Of a DNA stretch of 51,541 nt, positions 42,830 to 51,541 are shown piece by piece (within the stretch, counting starts at the first letter, position 1; each line of letters starts with the position of its first letter). The DNA is from Pseudomonas sp. UFMG81 (GTDB lineage: Bacteria > Pseudomonadota > Gammaproteobacteria > Pseudomonadales > Pseudomonadaceae), in NCBI RefSeq assembly GCF_015354575.1, contig NZ_JACAFQ010000044.1:3297-54837 (forward strand), read 5' to 3'. The notes beneath the pieces are model-generated. The model was not told where the DNA came from. It saw only the letters and a list, made by a program, of their open reading frames with translations, and searched no databases. A program made the position numbers and the translations under genes.

Positions 42830-44255
42830 GGCTTTGCAGGGTATCGCGCACGCGGTCCAGCGCCGGGTCGATATCCAGCAGTTCGATGGCGCCAAAGCCC
42901 AGCAAGAGCCCCGGGCGCACCGGGGCGTCGCTGAAGAACGGTGCCAGCGAGTAGAGCCCCACCTCGACCTTGCGCGCCAGGTTGATCAGCAGCTCGACGT
43001 CGACCCCAGGCTTGGCCAGGGCGCTGAGGTGAAAACCGGCGCTGGCCGGCACGGCGTCGAACCAGGGCGAGAGGTCGCCGGCAAGGCGCGCGAGGATCCG
43101 CTCGCGACGGGCGCTGTAAATGTCGTGGCAGCGGCGGATGTGTTTGTTCAGGTGACCTTCGCTGATGAACCGCGCCAGCGCCCACTGCTGCAGGCTCGGG
43201 CTGTGCCAGTCGCTCAGGTGCTTGGCCACGCAGGCGGCTTGCAGCACTGCTGGCGGCAGCACTGCGTAGCCCAGGCGCAGTTCTGGCAGCAGGGTCTTGG
43301 AAAACGTCCCGACATAGGCCACCAGCCCCTGCCGGTCGAGGCGTTGCAGCGCTTCGGCGGCCGGGCCCTGGTAGCGGAATTCGCAATCGTAGTCGTCTTC
43401 GATGATCAACGCCCCAAGCGCTGCAGCCCGGGCCAGCAGGGCCTGGCGCCGTTGCTCGCTCATGGGCATACCCAGGGGAAACTGGTGCGACGGGGTGACA
43501 TAGATCAGCCGGGTGCCGTCCTCGATCTGTTCGACGCACAGGCCCTGGTCGTCTACGGGTACCGATTGCACATTGGCCCCAAGGGCCAGGAACAGCTGGC
43601 GCGCGGGTGGGTAGCCGGGGTCTTCCATGGCCACCTTGCAGCCGGGTTCGACCAACACCCGGGCGATCAGGTCCAGCGCTTGCTGGGCGCCGTTGCACAC
43701 CAGCACGTCGGCCGGGCTGCACTGCACGCCGCGGGTGAAGGCGACGTGGTGGGCAATGGCTTCACGCAGTTCAGGCAAGCCCTGGGCGGCGAACTGCCGC
43801 TCGGTGTGGCGCTGGCTGCGGCGCAGGGCGTGGTTCATGCAACTGCGCCACTGGTCGTAAGGGAACTGCGCCTTGCTCGAGGCGCCGCCGATGAAGTCAT
43901 AGCGCGATGGCGCGTCCAGTGCGCGACGGGCCAGCACCGTGGCGCGCTGACGCCAGCGTTCCAGGGTGTCGGCGGCGGCCAGCGGGATGGCCGCGGCGTC
44001 GTTGCCGCGGATCGGCTGGCGTGGGGTAATGAAGGTGCCACGGCCAACCACGCCGCTGAGCAGGTTGTCGTAGGTCAGGCGCGAGTAGGCTTCGGCCACG
44101 GTCTTGCGCGACACCCCCAGCTGCTCGGCGAGCAGGCGGGTCGGTGGTAGCTGAGTGCCGGCGGCCAGGTGGCCGCTGTCGATGCCGGCGCGCAATTGCT
44201 GGTAGAGCTGGTCGGCAAGGCCTTTGCGGCCTTCGAAGCGGATGTGCAGTTCCAT
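42822..44255 (-). CDS. MocR/PdxR-type regulator (GntR HTH fused to aminotransferase-like domain)
   Basis: The protein has 477 residues. The N-terminal GntR winged helix covers about 10-78 (GLADQLYQQLRAGIDSGHLA, PPTRLLAEQLGVSRKTVAEA, VVGRGTFITP). The remainder is a fold-type I aminotransferase-like domain with the PLP aspartate region (IIEDDYDCEFRY) and the Schiff-base lysine K320 in GTFSKTLLPELRLGY. Such proteins sense PLP or amino compounds and usually regulate a neighbour. Here the convergent MFS/deaminase pair is the nearest candidate, although no divergent target is present. Confidence 0.93.
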   Translation of the reverse strand: MELHIRFEGRKGLADQLYQQLRAGIDSGHLAAGTQLPPTRLLAEQLGVSRKTVAEAYSRLTYDNLLSGVVGRGTFITPRQPIRGNDAAAIPLAAADTLERWRQRATVLARRALDAPSRYDFIGGASSKAQFPYDQWRSCMNHALRRSQRHTERQFAAQGLPELREAIAHHVAFTRGVQCSPADVLVCNGAQQALDLIARVLVEPGCKVAMEDPGYPPARQLFLALGANVQSVPVDDQGLCVEQIEDGTRLIYVTPSHQFPLGMPMSEQRRQALLARAAALGALIIEDDYDCEFRYQGPAAEALQRLDRQGLVAYVGTFSKTLLPELRLGYAVLPPAVLQAACVAKHLSDWHSPSLQQWALARFISEGHLNKHIRRCHDIYSARRERILARLAGDLSPWFDAVPASAGFHLSALAKPGVDVELLINLARKVEVGLYSLAPFFSDAPVRPGLLLGFGAIELLDIDPALDRVRDTLQSLS

Positions 44256-44344
44256 CGGGCGTGTCCGAAGCGCAGGGCGCTAAAGCTTCAGGGTTCGCAG
44301 GGCAAGGTGCAAGGGGGCGTTGGGCGGCCCAGCCGTTGCCAGCC

Positions 44345-46300
<1,956 letters not shown>

Positions 46301-46329
46301 GCCAGGGACCCTCTTGTCAGCGGTGATCC

Positions 46330-46395
46330 CATCGCCGGCAAGCCGGCTCCCACAGATACTGCGCAAACCCTGTGGGAGCTGGCTTGCCAGCGATG
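46330..46395. repeat. REP inverted pair between ecotin and the acetoacetyl-CoA synthetase gene
   Basis: catcgccggcaagccggc... (46330-46354) and ...gccagcgatg (46371-46395) are 25-bp arms, nearly perfect, with a 16-nt loop. It could separate or differentially stabilise the two transcripts. Confidence 0.88.
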
Positions 46396-46442
46396 AGGGC
46401 GGCACAGTCAGCGAAGCAAGGCACTGACTGGCCGACGGCGGT

Positions 46443-46922
46443 TTACTCCACTTTAGCCGTTTGCACGTCTGCCGAAGCCGACCACACCCGGTAGCGCACC
46501 TCGACGCCTTTGGGCACATACAGCACCACCGGCAGCTTGCTGTTGTAGCGCAGCATGAAACCATCGCCCACCACCGGTACAAAGGCGTCGGTTTGCTTGT
46601 TGTCCGGGCAGGCCATCAGGGTGCTGGCCGGGCCGCTGACCTTTTCCAGCCGGTAGTAGCTGTAGCCCCAGCCTTGCAGGGTATGCGCTTCGAGCTTGCC
46701 GCCCAGGTGCTGGCGGTTGCAGTCCACCTTCAGCGTCTTGCCAGCGAGAATCTCCAGCTGGTAGGCCGACTCGTCGGCCTGGGCCGGCAGGTGGATCACC
46801 TGCCGGGTGAAGCCTTTTTCCGCCTCGGGGTAGGGCGCGACATCCTTCAGGCTGGCGGCCATCGCCGGTGCGGCGGCGGCCAGGGTGAGGGACAGGATCG
46901 CGGTGAGTTGGGCTTGGCGCAT
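46443..46922 (-). CDS. eco: Ecotin, periplasmic serine-protease inhibitor
   Basis: The protein has 159 residues with a signal peptide (about 1-22, ending PAMAAS). It is strongly similar to E. coli ecotin throughout: APYPEAEKGFTRQVIHLP, LKVDCNRQHLGGKLEAHTLQ, GWGYSYYRLEKVS, the reactive loop STLMACPD with Met at P1, MLRYNSKLPVVLY and VRYRVW. The two cysteines (VDCN, MACP) that form its disulfide are present. It sits between 3-hydroxybutyrate dehydrogenase (54 nt) and acetoacetyl-CoA synthetase, with no obvious metabolic link. Confidence 0.97.
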   Translation of the reverse strand: MRQAQLTAILSLTLAAAAPAMAASLKDVAPYPEAEKGFTRQVIHLPAQADESAYQLEILAGKTLKVDCNRQHLGGKLEAHTLQGWGYSYYRLEKVSGPASTLMACPDNKQTDAFVPVVGDGFMLRYNSKLPVVLYVPKGVEVRYRVWSASADVQTAKVE

Positions 46923-46976
46923 AAGGCCTCCTTGCAGATAAACGAATGCGAGGTAGCGCCAGGCCCAGGCCGGCCC

Positions 46977-47747
46977 TTACTGGGCGAGCCAACCGCCATC
47001 GACGTTCCAGGCGGCGCCGCGGACCTGGCTGCCGGCCTCGCTGCACAAGAACAATACCAGCTCACCGAGGTGGCGGGGCGTGACAAACGCCAGTGAAGGC
47101 TGCTTTTCGGCCAACAGATCATGCTGCGCCTGCAGCGGATCGCCGCCGTTGGCGGCACGGTCATCGATCTGCTTCTGCACCAGCGGGGTCAGCACCCAGC
47201 CGGGGCAGACCGCATTGCAGGTGACGTTGCTGGTGGCGGTTTCCAGCCCGATCACCTTGGTCAGGCCAACCACCCCATGCTTGGCCGCGACGTAGGCGGC
47301 CTTGCCGGTGGAGCCCACCAGCCCGTGCACCGAGGCGATGTTGACGATCCGCCCCCAGCCACGGGCTTTCATGCCCGGCAGGGCCAGGCGGCTGCCATGG
47401 AATACCGCCGACAGGTTCAGCGCGATGATCTTGTCCCAGGCCTCCACCGGGAACTGCTCCACCGGCGCCACATGCTGGATGCCCGCATTGTTGACCAGGA
47501 TGTCGACCGCGCCGAACTCACGCTCGGCAAAGGCGAACATCTGCTCGATCTGCGCCACGTCAGACAGGTCGGCGGGGTGGTGCGCCACCTTCACCCCGTG
47601 CTGCTTGATCTCGGCGAGGGCCGGGGACGGGTCGCCAAAGCCGTTGAGCAGGATGTTCGCGCCGGCTTCGGCCAGTACCTGGGCGATGCCCAGCCCGATG
47701 CCGCTGGTGGAACCGGTGACCAGTGCGGTCTTGCCTTTGAGCGTCAT
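46977..47747 (-). CDS. bdhA: D-3-hydroxybutyrate dehydrogenase (short-chain dehydrogenase)
   Basis: The protein has 256 residues. ATG at 47747 has AAGGAG 6-7 nt upstream; the open frame continuing into the permease gene is spurious. The classical SDR motifs are present: TGSTSGIGLGI (cofactor binding), NNAGIQ, the catalytic Ser in VNIASVHGLVGS, and YVAAK. Features of the 3-hydroxybutyrate dehydrogenase family include NVTCNAVCPGWVLTPLVQKQ and the final GAAWNVDGGWLAQ. It oxidises (R)-3-hydroxybutyrate to acetoacetate with NAD+. It lies 11 nt after the permease gene, in the same operon. Confidence 0.95.
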   Translation of the reverse strand: MTLKGKTALVTGSTSGIGLGIAQVLAEAGANILLNGFGDPSPALAEIKQHGVKVAHHPADLSDVAQIEQMFAFAEREFGAVDILVNNAGIQHVAPVEQFPVEAWDKIIALNLSAVFHGSRLALPGMKARGWGRIVNIASVHGLVGSTGKAAYVAAKHGVVGLTKVIGLETATSNVTCNAVCPGWVLTPLVQKQIDDRAANGGDPLQAQHDLLAEKQPSLAFVTPRHLGELVLFLCSEAGSQVRGAAWNVDGGWLAQ

Positions 47748-47758
47748 GCCGTTCTCCT

Positions 47759-49150
47759 TCATACGATGCCGGTGGCGTAGAACGTGGCGATCACCACGAA
47801 CACGGCCAGGGTCTTGATCAGGGTAATGCCGAAAATATCCTTGTATGCCTCGCGGTGGGTCAGCCCGGTCACCGCCAGCAAGGTGATCACCGCGCCATTG
47901 TGCGGCAGGGTGTCCATGCCGCCGCTGGCCATGGCCGCCACCCGGTGCAGCACCTCCAGCGGGATGTGCGCGGCATTGGCGGCGGCGATGAAGCTGTCGC
48001 TCATGGCCGCCAGGGCGATGCTCATGCCACCGGAGGCGGAGCCGGTGATACCGGCCAGCAGGGTGACGGTGATGGCCTCGTTGACCAGTGGGTTGGGGAT
48101 GCCGCGCAGGGCGTCGGCCAGCACCAGAAAGCCTGGCAGCGAGGCGATCACCGCCCCGAAGCCGTATTCCGAGGCGGTGTTCATGGCCGCCAGCAAGGCG
48201 CCGCCGACGGCACTCTTGGTGCCTTCGGCCAGGCGCTGGCGGATGGCGCCGAAGGCGCACACCAGCACCATCAGGATGCCCACCAGCAAGGCCGCTTGTA
48301 CTGCCCAGATCGCCGTGAGCTTGGCCACGTCGCTTTGTACCGGCGCGGCCATGCCCGGCAGCTGCAGGGTATGGCTGGCGCCGTACCACTGCGGGATCCA
48401 GTGGGTGAACAGCAGGTTCATCACCCCCACCAGCAGCAACGGCGACAACGCCAGCCATGGGTTGGGCAGGGCGATGTCATCGGCGGTTTCCGGCTCGTTG
48501 CGCAGGTTGCTGCCATAGCCTTCGCCCTTGCGCTGGGCCTTGTTGCGCTGGCGTTGCAGGTACAGCATGCCGGCGCTGAACACGAACAGCGTGCCGATCA
48601 GCCCCAGCCACGGCGCGGCCCAGGCGGTGGTGTTAAAGAAGGTGCTGGGGATGATGTTCTGGATCTGCGGGGTGCCGGGCAGGGCGTCCATGGTGAACGA
48701 GAACGCGCCCAGGGCGATGGTCGCCGGGATCAGCCGCTTGGGGATGTCGCTCTGGCGGAACATCTCGGCGGCGAACGGGTACACCGCGAACACCACAACG
48801 AACAGCGACACCCCACCATAGGTGAGCAGGGCGCACACCAGCACGATCACCAGCATCGCCTGGCGGGTGCCCAGCAGGCGGATGGCGGCGGCGACGATCG
48901 AGCGCGAGAAGCCCGACAGCTCGATCAGCTTGCCGAACACCGCGCCCAGCAGGAACACCGGGAAGTACAGCTTGATGAAACCGACCATCTTTTCCATGAA
49001 CACCCCGGTAAAGGCCGGGGCCACGGCGGCGGGGTCGGTGAGCAGCACGGCGCCGAGGGCGGCGATGGGGGCGAACAGGATCACGCTGTAGCCGCGGTAG
49101 GCGGCCAGCATCAGCAGGGCCAGGGCGGCGAGGGCGATGAGCACGGTCAT
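47759..49150 (-). CDS. GntP-family permease, probable 3-hydroxybutyrate transporter
   Basis: The protein has 463 residues and about 12 or more membrane helices. ATG at 49150 has GGAG about 9 nt upstream. GntP-family stretches include YFPVFLLGAVFGKLIELSGF, LLTYGGVSLFVVVFAVYPFA, ALPGTPQIQNIIPSTFFNTT and TGSASGGMSIALAAMSDSFI. Co-transcription with bdhA and a ketone-body ligase indicates that it imports 3-hydroxybutyrate. A sigma-54 promoter lies 45 nt upstream, and a sigma-54 activator gene is next door. Confidence 0.92.
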   Translation of the reverse strand: MTVLIALAALALLMLAAYRGYSVILFAPIAALGAVLLTDPAAVAPAFTGVFMEKMVGFIKLYFPVFLLGAVFGKLIELSGFSRSIVAAAIRLLGTRQAMLVIVLVCALLTYGGVSLFVVVFAVYPFAAEMFRQSDIPKRLIPATIALGAFSFTMDALPGTPQIQNIIPSTFFNTTAWAAPWLGLIGTLFVFSAGMLYLQRQRNKAQRKGEGYGSNLRNEPETADDIALPNPWLALSPLLLVGVMNLLFTHWIPQWYGASHTLQLPGMAAPVQSDVAKLTAIWAVQAALLVGILMVLVCAFGAIRQRLAEGTKSAVGGALLAAMNTASEYGFGAVIASLPGFLVLADALRGIPNPLVNEAITVTLLAGITGSASGGMSIALAAMSDSFIAAANAAHIPLEVLHRVAAMASGGMDTLPHNGAVITLLAVTGLTHREAYKDIFGITLIKTLAVFVVIATFYATGIV

Positions 49151-49194
49151 CGGGGGAATCTCCAACTGTTGTTTTTATGGTTGGAAATACAGTT

Positions 49195-49210
49195 AGCGGG
49201 AATCGTGCCA
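49195..49210 (-). promoter_or_regulatory. Sigma-54 (-24/-12) promoter for the permease-bdhA operon
   Basis: Read on the - strand, 49210 to 49195 is TGGCACGATTCCCGCT. It matches TGGCACG-N4-TTGCW with the exact -24 heptamer, correct spacing and the invariant GC at -12; only the TT before it is CC. Transcription would start near 49183, about 33 nt before the permease ATG. The surrounding sequence (49211-49260) is AT-rich. The adjacent gene encodes a GAFTGA-type sigma-54 activator. Confidence 0.8.
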
Positions 49211-49299
49211 ATTTAATAAGTTATTGAAATATATAGTTATTTTTGTTTTTAGAGGTGGTTGTGTCTCTAATTGTAGAACGCGGGGCCGCGTTGCGGCCC

Positions 49300-49367
49300 A
49301 TCGCCGGCAAGCCGGCTCCTACAGGTGCATGGCACACCCTTCCTGTAGGAGCCGGCTTGCCGGCGAT
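49300..49367. repeat. Perfect REP inverted pair (25-bp arms)
   Basis: Bases 49300-49324 (atcgccggcaagccggctcc plus tacag) are the exact reverse complement of 49343-49367, with an 18-nt loop, between the sigma-54 activator gene and the promoter of the permease. It lies where an upstream activator site would be expected. Confidence 0.92.
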
Positions 49368-49415
49368 CGAGGGCGCAGCCCTCGCAATGCTCTCGAATAA
49401 GAGATGCAAGTCTCT

Positions 49416-50801
49416 TTAATGAGACTCGATCCCAAGCGCCACCATCTTCTTGTACAAGGTCGACCGCCCCAACCCCAGTGCCTGCGCAGCCTGGGGCACA
49501 TTCCCGGCACTGCGTGCCAGGGCATCGACGATCAACCCACGTTCAAACTGCGCGCAAGCCTTACGATAGTCGAGGCTCACCGCAGCCGACGCCACCGGGC
49601 TCAGCGGGCCGAGAGCGCTCACCAGGTCCGCCAGCGTCAACCGCGGCTGGTCCGCCAGCAGCGTCGAGCGCTCCAGCACATTGCGCAGCTCGCGAATGTT
49701 ACCCGGCCACGCATGGCGCCCCAGCAACGCCTGGGCATCAGGCTCCAGCTCGTACTGGCTGCCCAGCTCGGCCAGGATCGCCTCGCACAGCGCCGGCAGG
49801 TCCTCCAACCGCTCGCGCAGCGGCGGCACGTCGATCGGTAGCACGTTGAGCCGGTAGTACAGGTCGGCACGGAACGCCCCGCGGGCGATGGCGGCCTGCA
49901 GGTCGATGGAGGTCGCGGCGATGATGCGCACATCGCTGCGCAGCATCTGGTTCGAGCCCACCGGTTCGTATTCCTTCTCTTGCAGCACCCGCAGCAGCTT
50001 GCTTTGCAGTGCCAGTGGCATGTCGCCGATTTCGTCGAGGAACAGCGTGCCGCCCTCGGCCAGTTGCAGCTTGCCGCTGCGGCCCTTGCGTTCGGCACCG
50101 GTGAAGGCACCGGGCGCGGTGCCGAAGAACTCGGCCTCAAGCAGGGTTTCCGGGATGGCCGCGCTGTTGATGCTGACGAAAGCCTTGTGCGCCCGTGGCG
50201 AGGCCGCGTGGATGGCGTGGGCCAGCAACTCCTTGCCAGTGCCGGTCTCGCCGAGCAGCAACACCGGCGAATCGCTGGCCGCGCCCCGGCGCCCACGACG
50301 CTTGGCTTCCAGGCAGGCGGCACTGCTGCCGACGAACTGGGCGAAGCTGTAGCGGGCCTGGCGCGCGCGCAGTTGCGAGCGGGTGCTGGCCAGCTCCTGC
50401 TGCATGCTCGAATAGCGCTTGAGCAGCGGCGACAGGCTGCGCAGCTCATCGAACAGGGCAAAGCCGATGGCGCCGATCAGCGCGCCCTGATCGTCGTGGA
50501 TCGGCAGGCGCATCACCACCAGCGGTTCGTTGGGGGTGTCGAGCATGTCCAGCAGGATCGGCTTGCCGTTGCTGACCACCTCGCGCATCAGGCTGCCTGG
50601 GATCACCGCCTCGCAGGGTTGGCCGATAGCGCTGGCGGCGTCGGTCAGGCCGAAGCGCCGGGCATAGCGTTCGTTCATCCAGACGATGCGCGCCTGGCGG
50701 TCGACGATCACCGTGCCTTCGCTGGACTGCTCGATGATCTCGAACAGCGAGCGGATCGCCAGTTGGCGGACCTGGGGGTAGTCCTTGAGGTTGTCGTGCA
50801 T
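49416..50801 (-). CDS. Sigma-54-dependent transcriptional activator with PAS domain and Fis-type HTH
   Basis: The protein has 461 residues. A PAS-like sensor (about 15-120; EQSSEGTVIVDRQARIVWMN) is followed by the AAA+ domain: Walker A GETGTGKE (184-191), the sigma-54-contacting GAFTGA (231-236), Walker B LFLDEIGD (253-260), and ADLYYRLNVLPIDVPPLRER. A Fis-type HTH closes the protein (AGNVPQAAQALGLGRSTLYK). There is no response-regulator receiver domain, so it probably senses a ligand directly, plausibly 3-hydroxybutyrate or a derivative (inference). An inverted repeat AGTCTC-N6-GAGACT (49409-49426) spans its stop codon and could act as a weak terminator. Confidence 0.94.
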   Translation of the reverse strand: MHDNLKDYPQVRQLAIRSLFEIIEQSSEGTVIVDRQARIVWMNERYARRFGLTDAASAIGQPCEAVIPGSLMREVVSNGKPILLDMLDTPNEPLVVMRLPIHDDQGALIGAIGFALFDELRSLSPLLKRYSSMQQELASTRSQLRARQARYSFAQFVGSSAACLEAKRRGRRGAASDSPVLLLGETGTGKELLAHAIHAASPRAHKAFVSINSAAIPETLLEAEFFGTAPGAFTGAERKGRSGKLQLAEGGTLFLDEIGDMPLALQSKLLRVLQEKEYEPVGSNQMLRSDVRIIAATSIDLQAAIARGAFRADLYYRLNVLPIDVPPLRERLEDLPALCEAILAELGSQYELEPDAQALLGRHAWPGNIRELRNVLERSTLLADQPRLTLADLVSALGPLSPVASAAVSLDYRKACAQFERGLIVDALARSAGNVPQAAQALGLGRSTLYKKMVALGIESH

Positions 50802-50816
50802 GGAAACTGTCCGTTT

Positions 50817-50845
50817 CTGTAGGAGCGGCCTTGTGCCGCGAAAGG
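50817..50845. repeat. Single REP-like sequence
   Basis: ctgtaggagcggccttgtgc begins at 50817 and continues through ccgcgaaag. It is an unpaired copy of the REP core seen at 16943, in the 57-nt gap between the sigma-54 activator and the ABC permease gene. Confidence 0.7.
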
Positions 50846-50858
50846 GATCGAGCCGAGC

Positions 50859-51541
50859 CTACCGCCTTGGATCGAACGCCTCGCGCAGCGCATCACCGAT
50901 GAACACCAGCAACGACAGGATCAGCGCCAGGGCGAAGAACGCGGTAAAGCCCAGCCAAGGCGCCTCCAGGTGCTGCTTGCCTTGGGTTACCAACTCGCCC
51001 AGTGAGGCGCTGCCGGCTGGCATGCCGAAGCCGAGAAAATCCAACGCGGTCAAGGTGGTGATCGCCCCGGTGAGCATGAACGGCACATAGGTGAGCGTGG
51101 CATTCAAGGCGTTGGGCAGGATATGCCGCAGCATCACCTGGGTATCCGGTAGCCCCAGCGCGCGGGCCGCCTTCACGTACTCGAGGTTACGCCCGCGCAG
51201 GAACTCGGCGCGCACCACATCCACCAGCGCCAGCCACGAGAACAACGCCATGATCCCCAGCAGCCACCAGAAGTCAGGCTCGACAAAGCCGGACAGGATG
51301 ATCAGCAGGTACAGCACTGGCAAGCCCGACCAGACCTCCAGCAGGCGCTGGCCGAGCAAGTCGACCCAGCCGCCGTGGTAACCCTGCAAGGCCCCGGCGG
51401 TGACGCCGATCAGCACGCTGATCATGGTCAGGGCGAAGGCGAACAACAGCGATACCCGGGTGCCGTACAGCACCCGCGCCAGCACATCCCGGCCTTGGTC
51501 GTCGGTGCCCAGCCAGTTGACCGCGCTGGGCGGGCTGGGGG
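50859..51541 (-). CDS. ABC transporter permease, YejE/DppC-like, truncated at the window edge
   Basis: About 227 residues are visible; the frame is open to base 51541, so the N-terminus lies beyond the window. The visible part begins WLGTDDQGRDVLARVLYGTR, typical of YejE-type peptide/oligopeptide permeases. The inner-membrane permease core follows (VLIGVTAGALQGYHGGWVDL, EAA-loop-like YVKAARALGLPDTQVMLRHI, LDFLGFGMPAGSASLGEL) and it ends IGDALREAFDPRR. It probably belongs to a microcin C/peptide-type ABC importer operon that continues outside the window. Confidence 0.93.
   Translation of the reverse strand, partial: PSPPSAVNWLGTDDQGRDVLARVLYGTRVSLLFAFALTMISVLIGVTAGALQGYHGGWVDLLGQRLLEVWSGLPVLYLLIILSGFVEPDFWWLLGIMALFSWLALVDVVRAEFLRGRNLEYVKAARALGLPDTQVMLRHILPNALNATLTYVPFMLTGAITTLTALDFLGFGMPAGSASLGELVTQGKQHLEAPWLGFTAFFALALILSLLVFIGDALREAFDPRR

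Noticed and set aside
46977..48458. In-frame extension of bdhA into the permease gene
   Set aside because: The SDR sequence begins at MTLKGKTALVTG with a good ribosome binding site; the extension is antisense-free shadow sequence of the permease gene.

Overview
The window looks like a chromosomal accessory segment of a high-GC Pseudomonas, most likely of the P. putida group. The evidence is pervasive GC-rich codon use, many Pseudomonas-type REP sequences (cores such as GCCGGCTTGCCGGCGAT paired as inverted repeats), and the gene content. The species cannot be fixed from the sequence alone.

Region 1 (1-16894, + strand) is a two-partner secretion locus. A giant filamentous-haemagglutinin-type adhesin (5' end outside the window) is followed by a Phd-like protein carrying a transposase-derived domain, the TpsB outer-membrane transporter, and a dedicated Ton-like energy module. 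That module consists of an ExbB with a large DUF2341/LamG periplasmic part, an ExbD and a TonB-like protein. A putative porin, a coiled-coil periplasmic protein, a YbjN-like protein, a parvulin-type PPIase and a LysR-type regulator follow. From memory this order matches the pdtA-phdA-pdtB-exbB2-exbD2 locus of P. aeruginosa. The TonB-like gene contains a nearly perfect palindrome (142-bp arms, 7-nt loop) that is read through in frame. It is the strangest sequence feature in the window and is either a real inverted duplication or an assembly artefact.

Region 2 (about 17340-37896) is a Tc (ABC) toxin locus. It has a split A subunit (a TcaA-like protein ending in Ig-like domains and a TcaB-like protein with pore-forming helices and the TcB-binding domain) and a 995-residue protein of unknown family. 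A TcB follows (SpvB, FG-GAP-like repeats, MidN/MidC), with an apparent helical insertion of about 190 residues. Convergent to it lies a TcC/RHS gene with a 304-residue C-terminal toxin region that I do not recognise. The 995-residue protein ends in five tandem domains of about 114 residues, and the same domain closes the first TcA protein. This suggests an accessory component or decoration of the A-subunit complex.

Region 3 (38004-44255) holds ordinary accessory genes: a LysE-type exporter divergent from a GlxA-type AraC regulator, AlkB, an AhpD-like protein, a cytosine/guanine-type deaminase translationally coupled to a CynX-like MFS carrier, and a MocR-type regulator.

Region 4 (44345-50801, - strand) is a ketone-body utilisation cluster: a sigma-54 activator, a GntP-family permease with a recognisable -24/-12 promoter, 3-hydroxybutyrate dehydrogenase, ecotin, and acetoacetyl-CoA synthetase. 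The window ends in a truncated YejE-like ABC permease. I saw no tRNA, rRNA, CRISPR array or intact insertion sequence.
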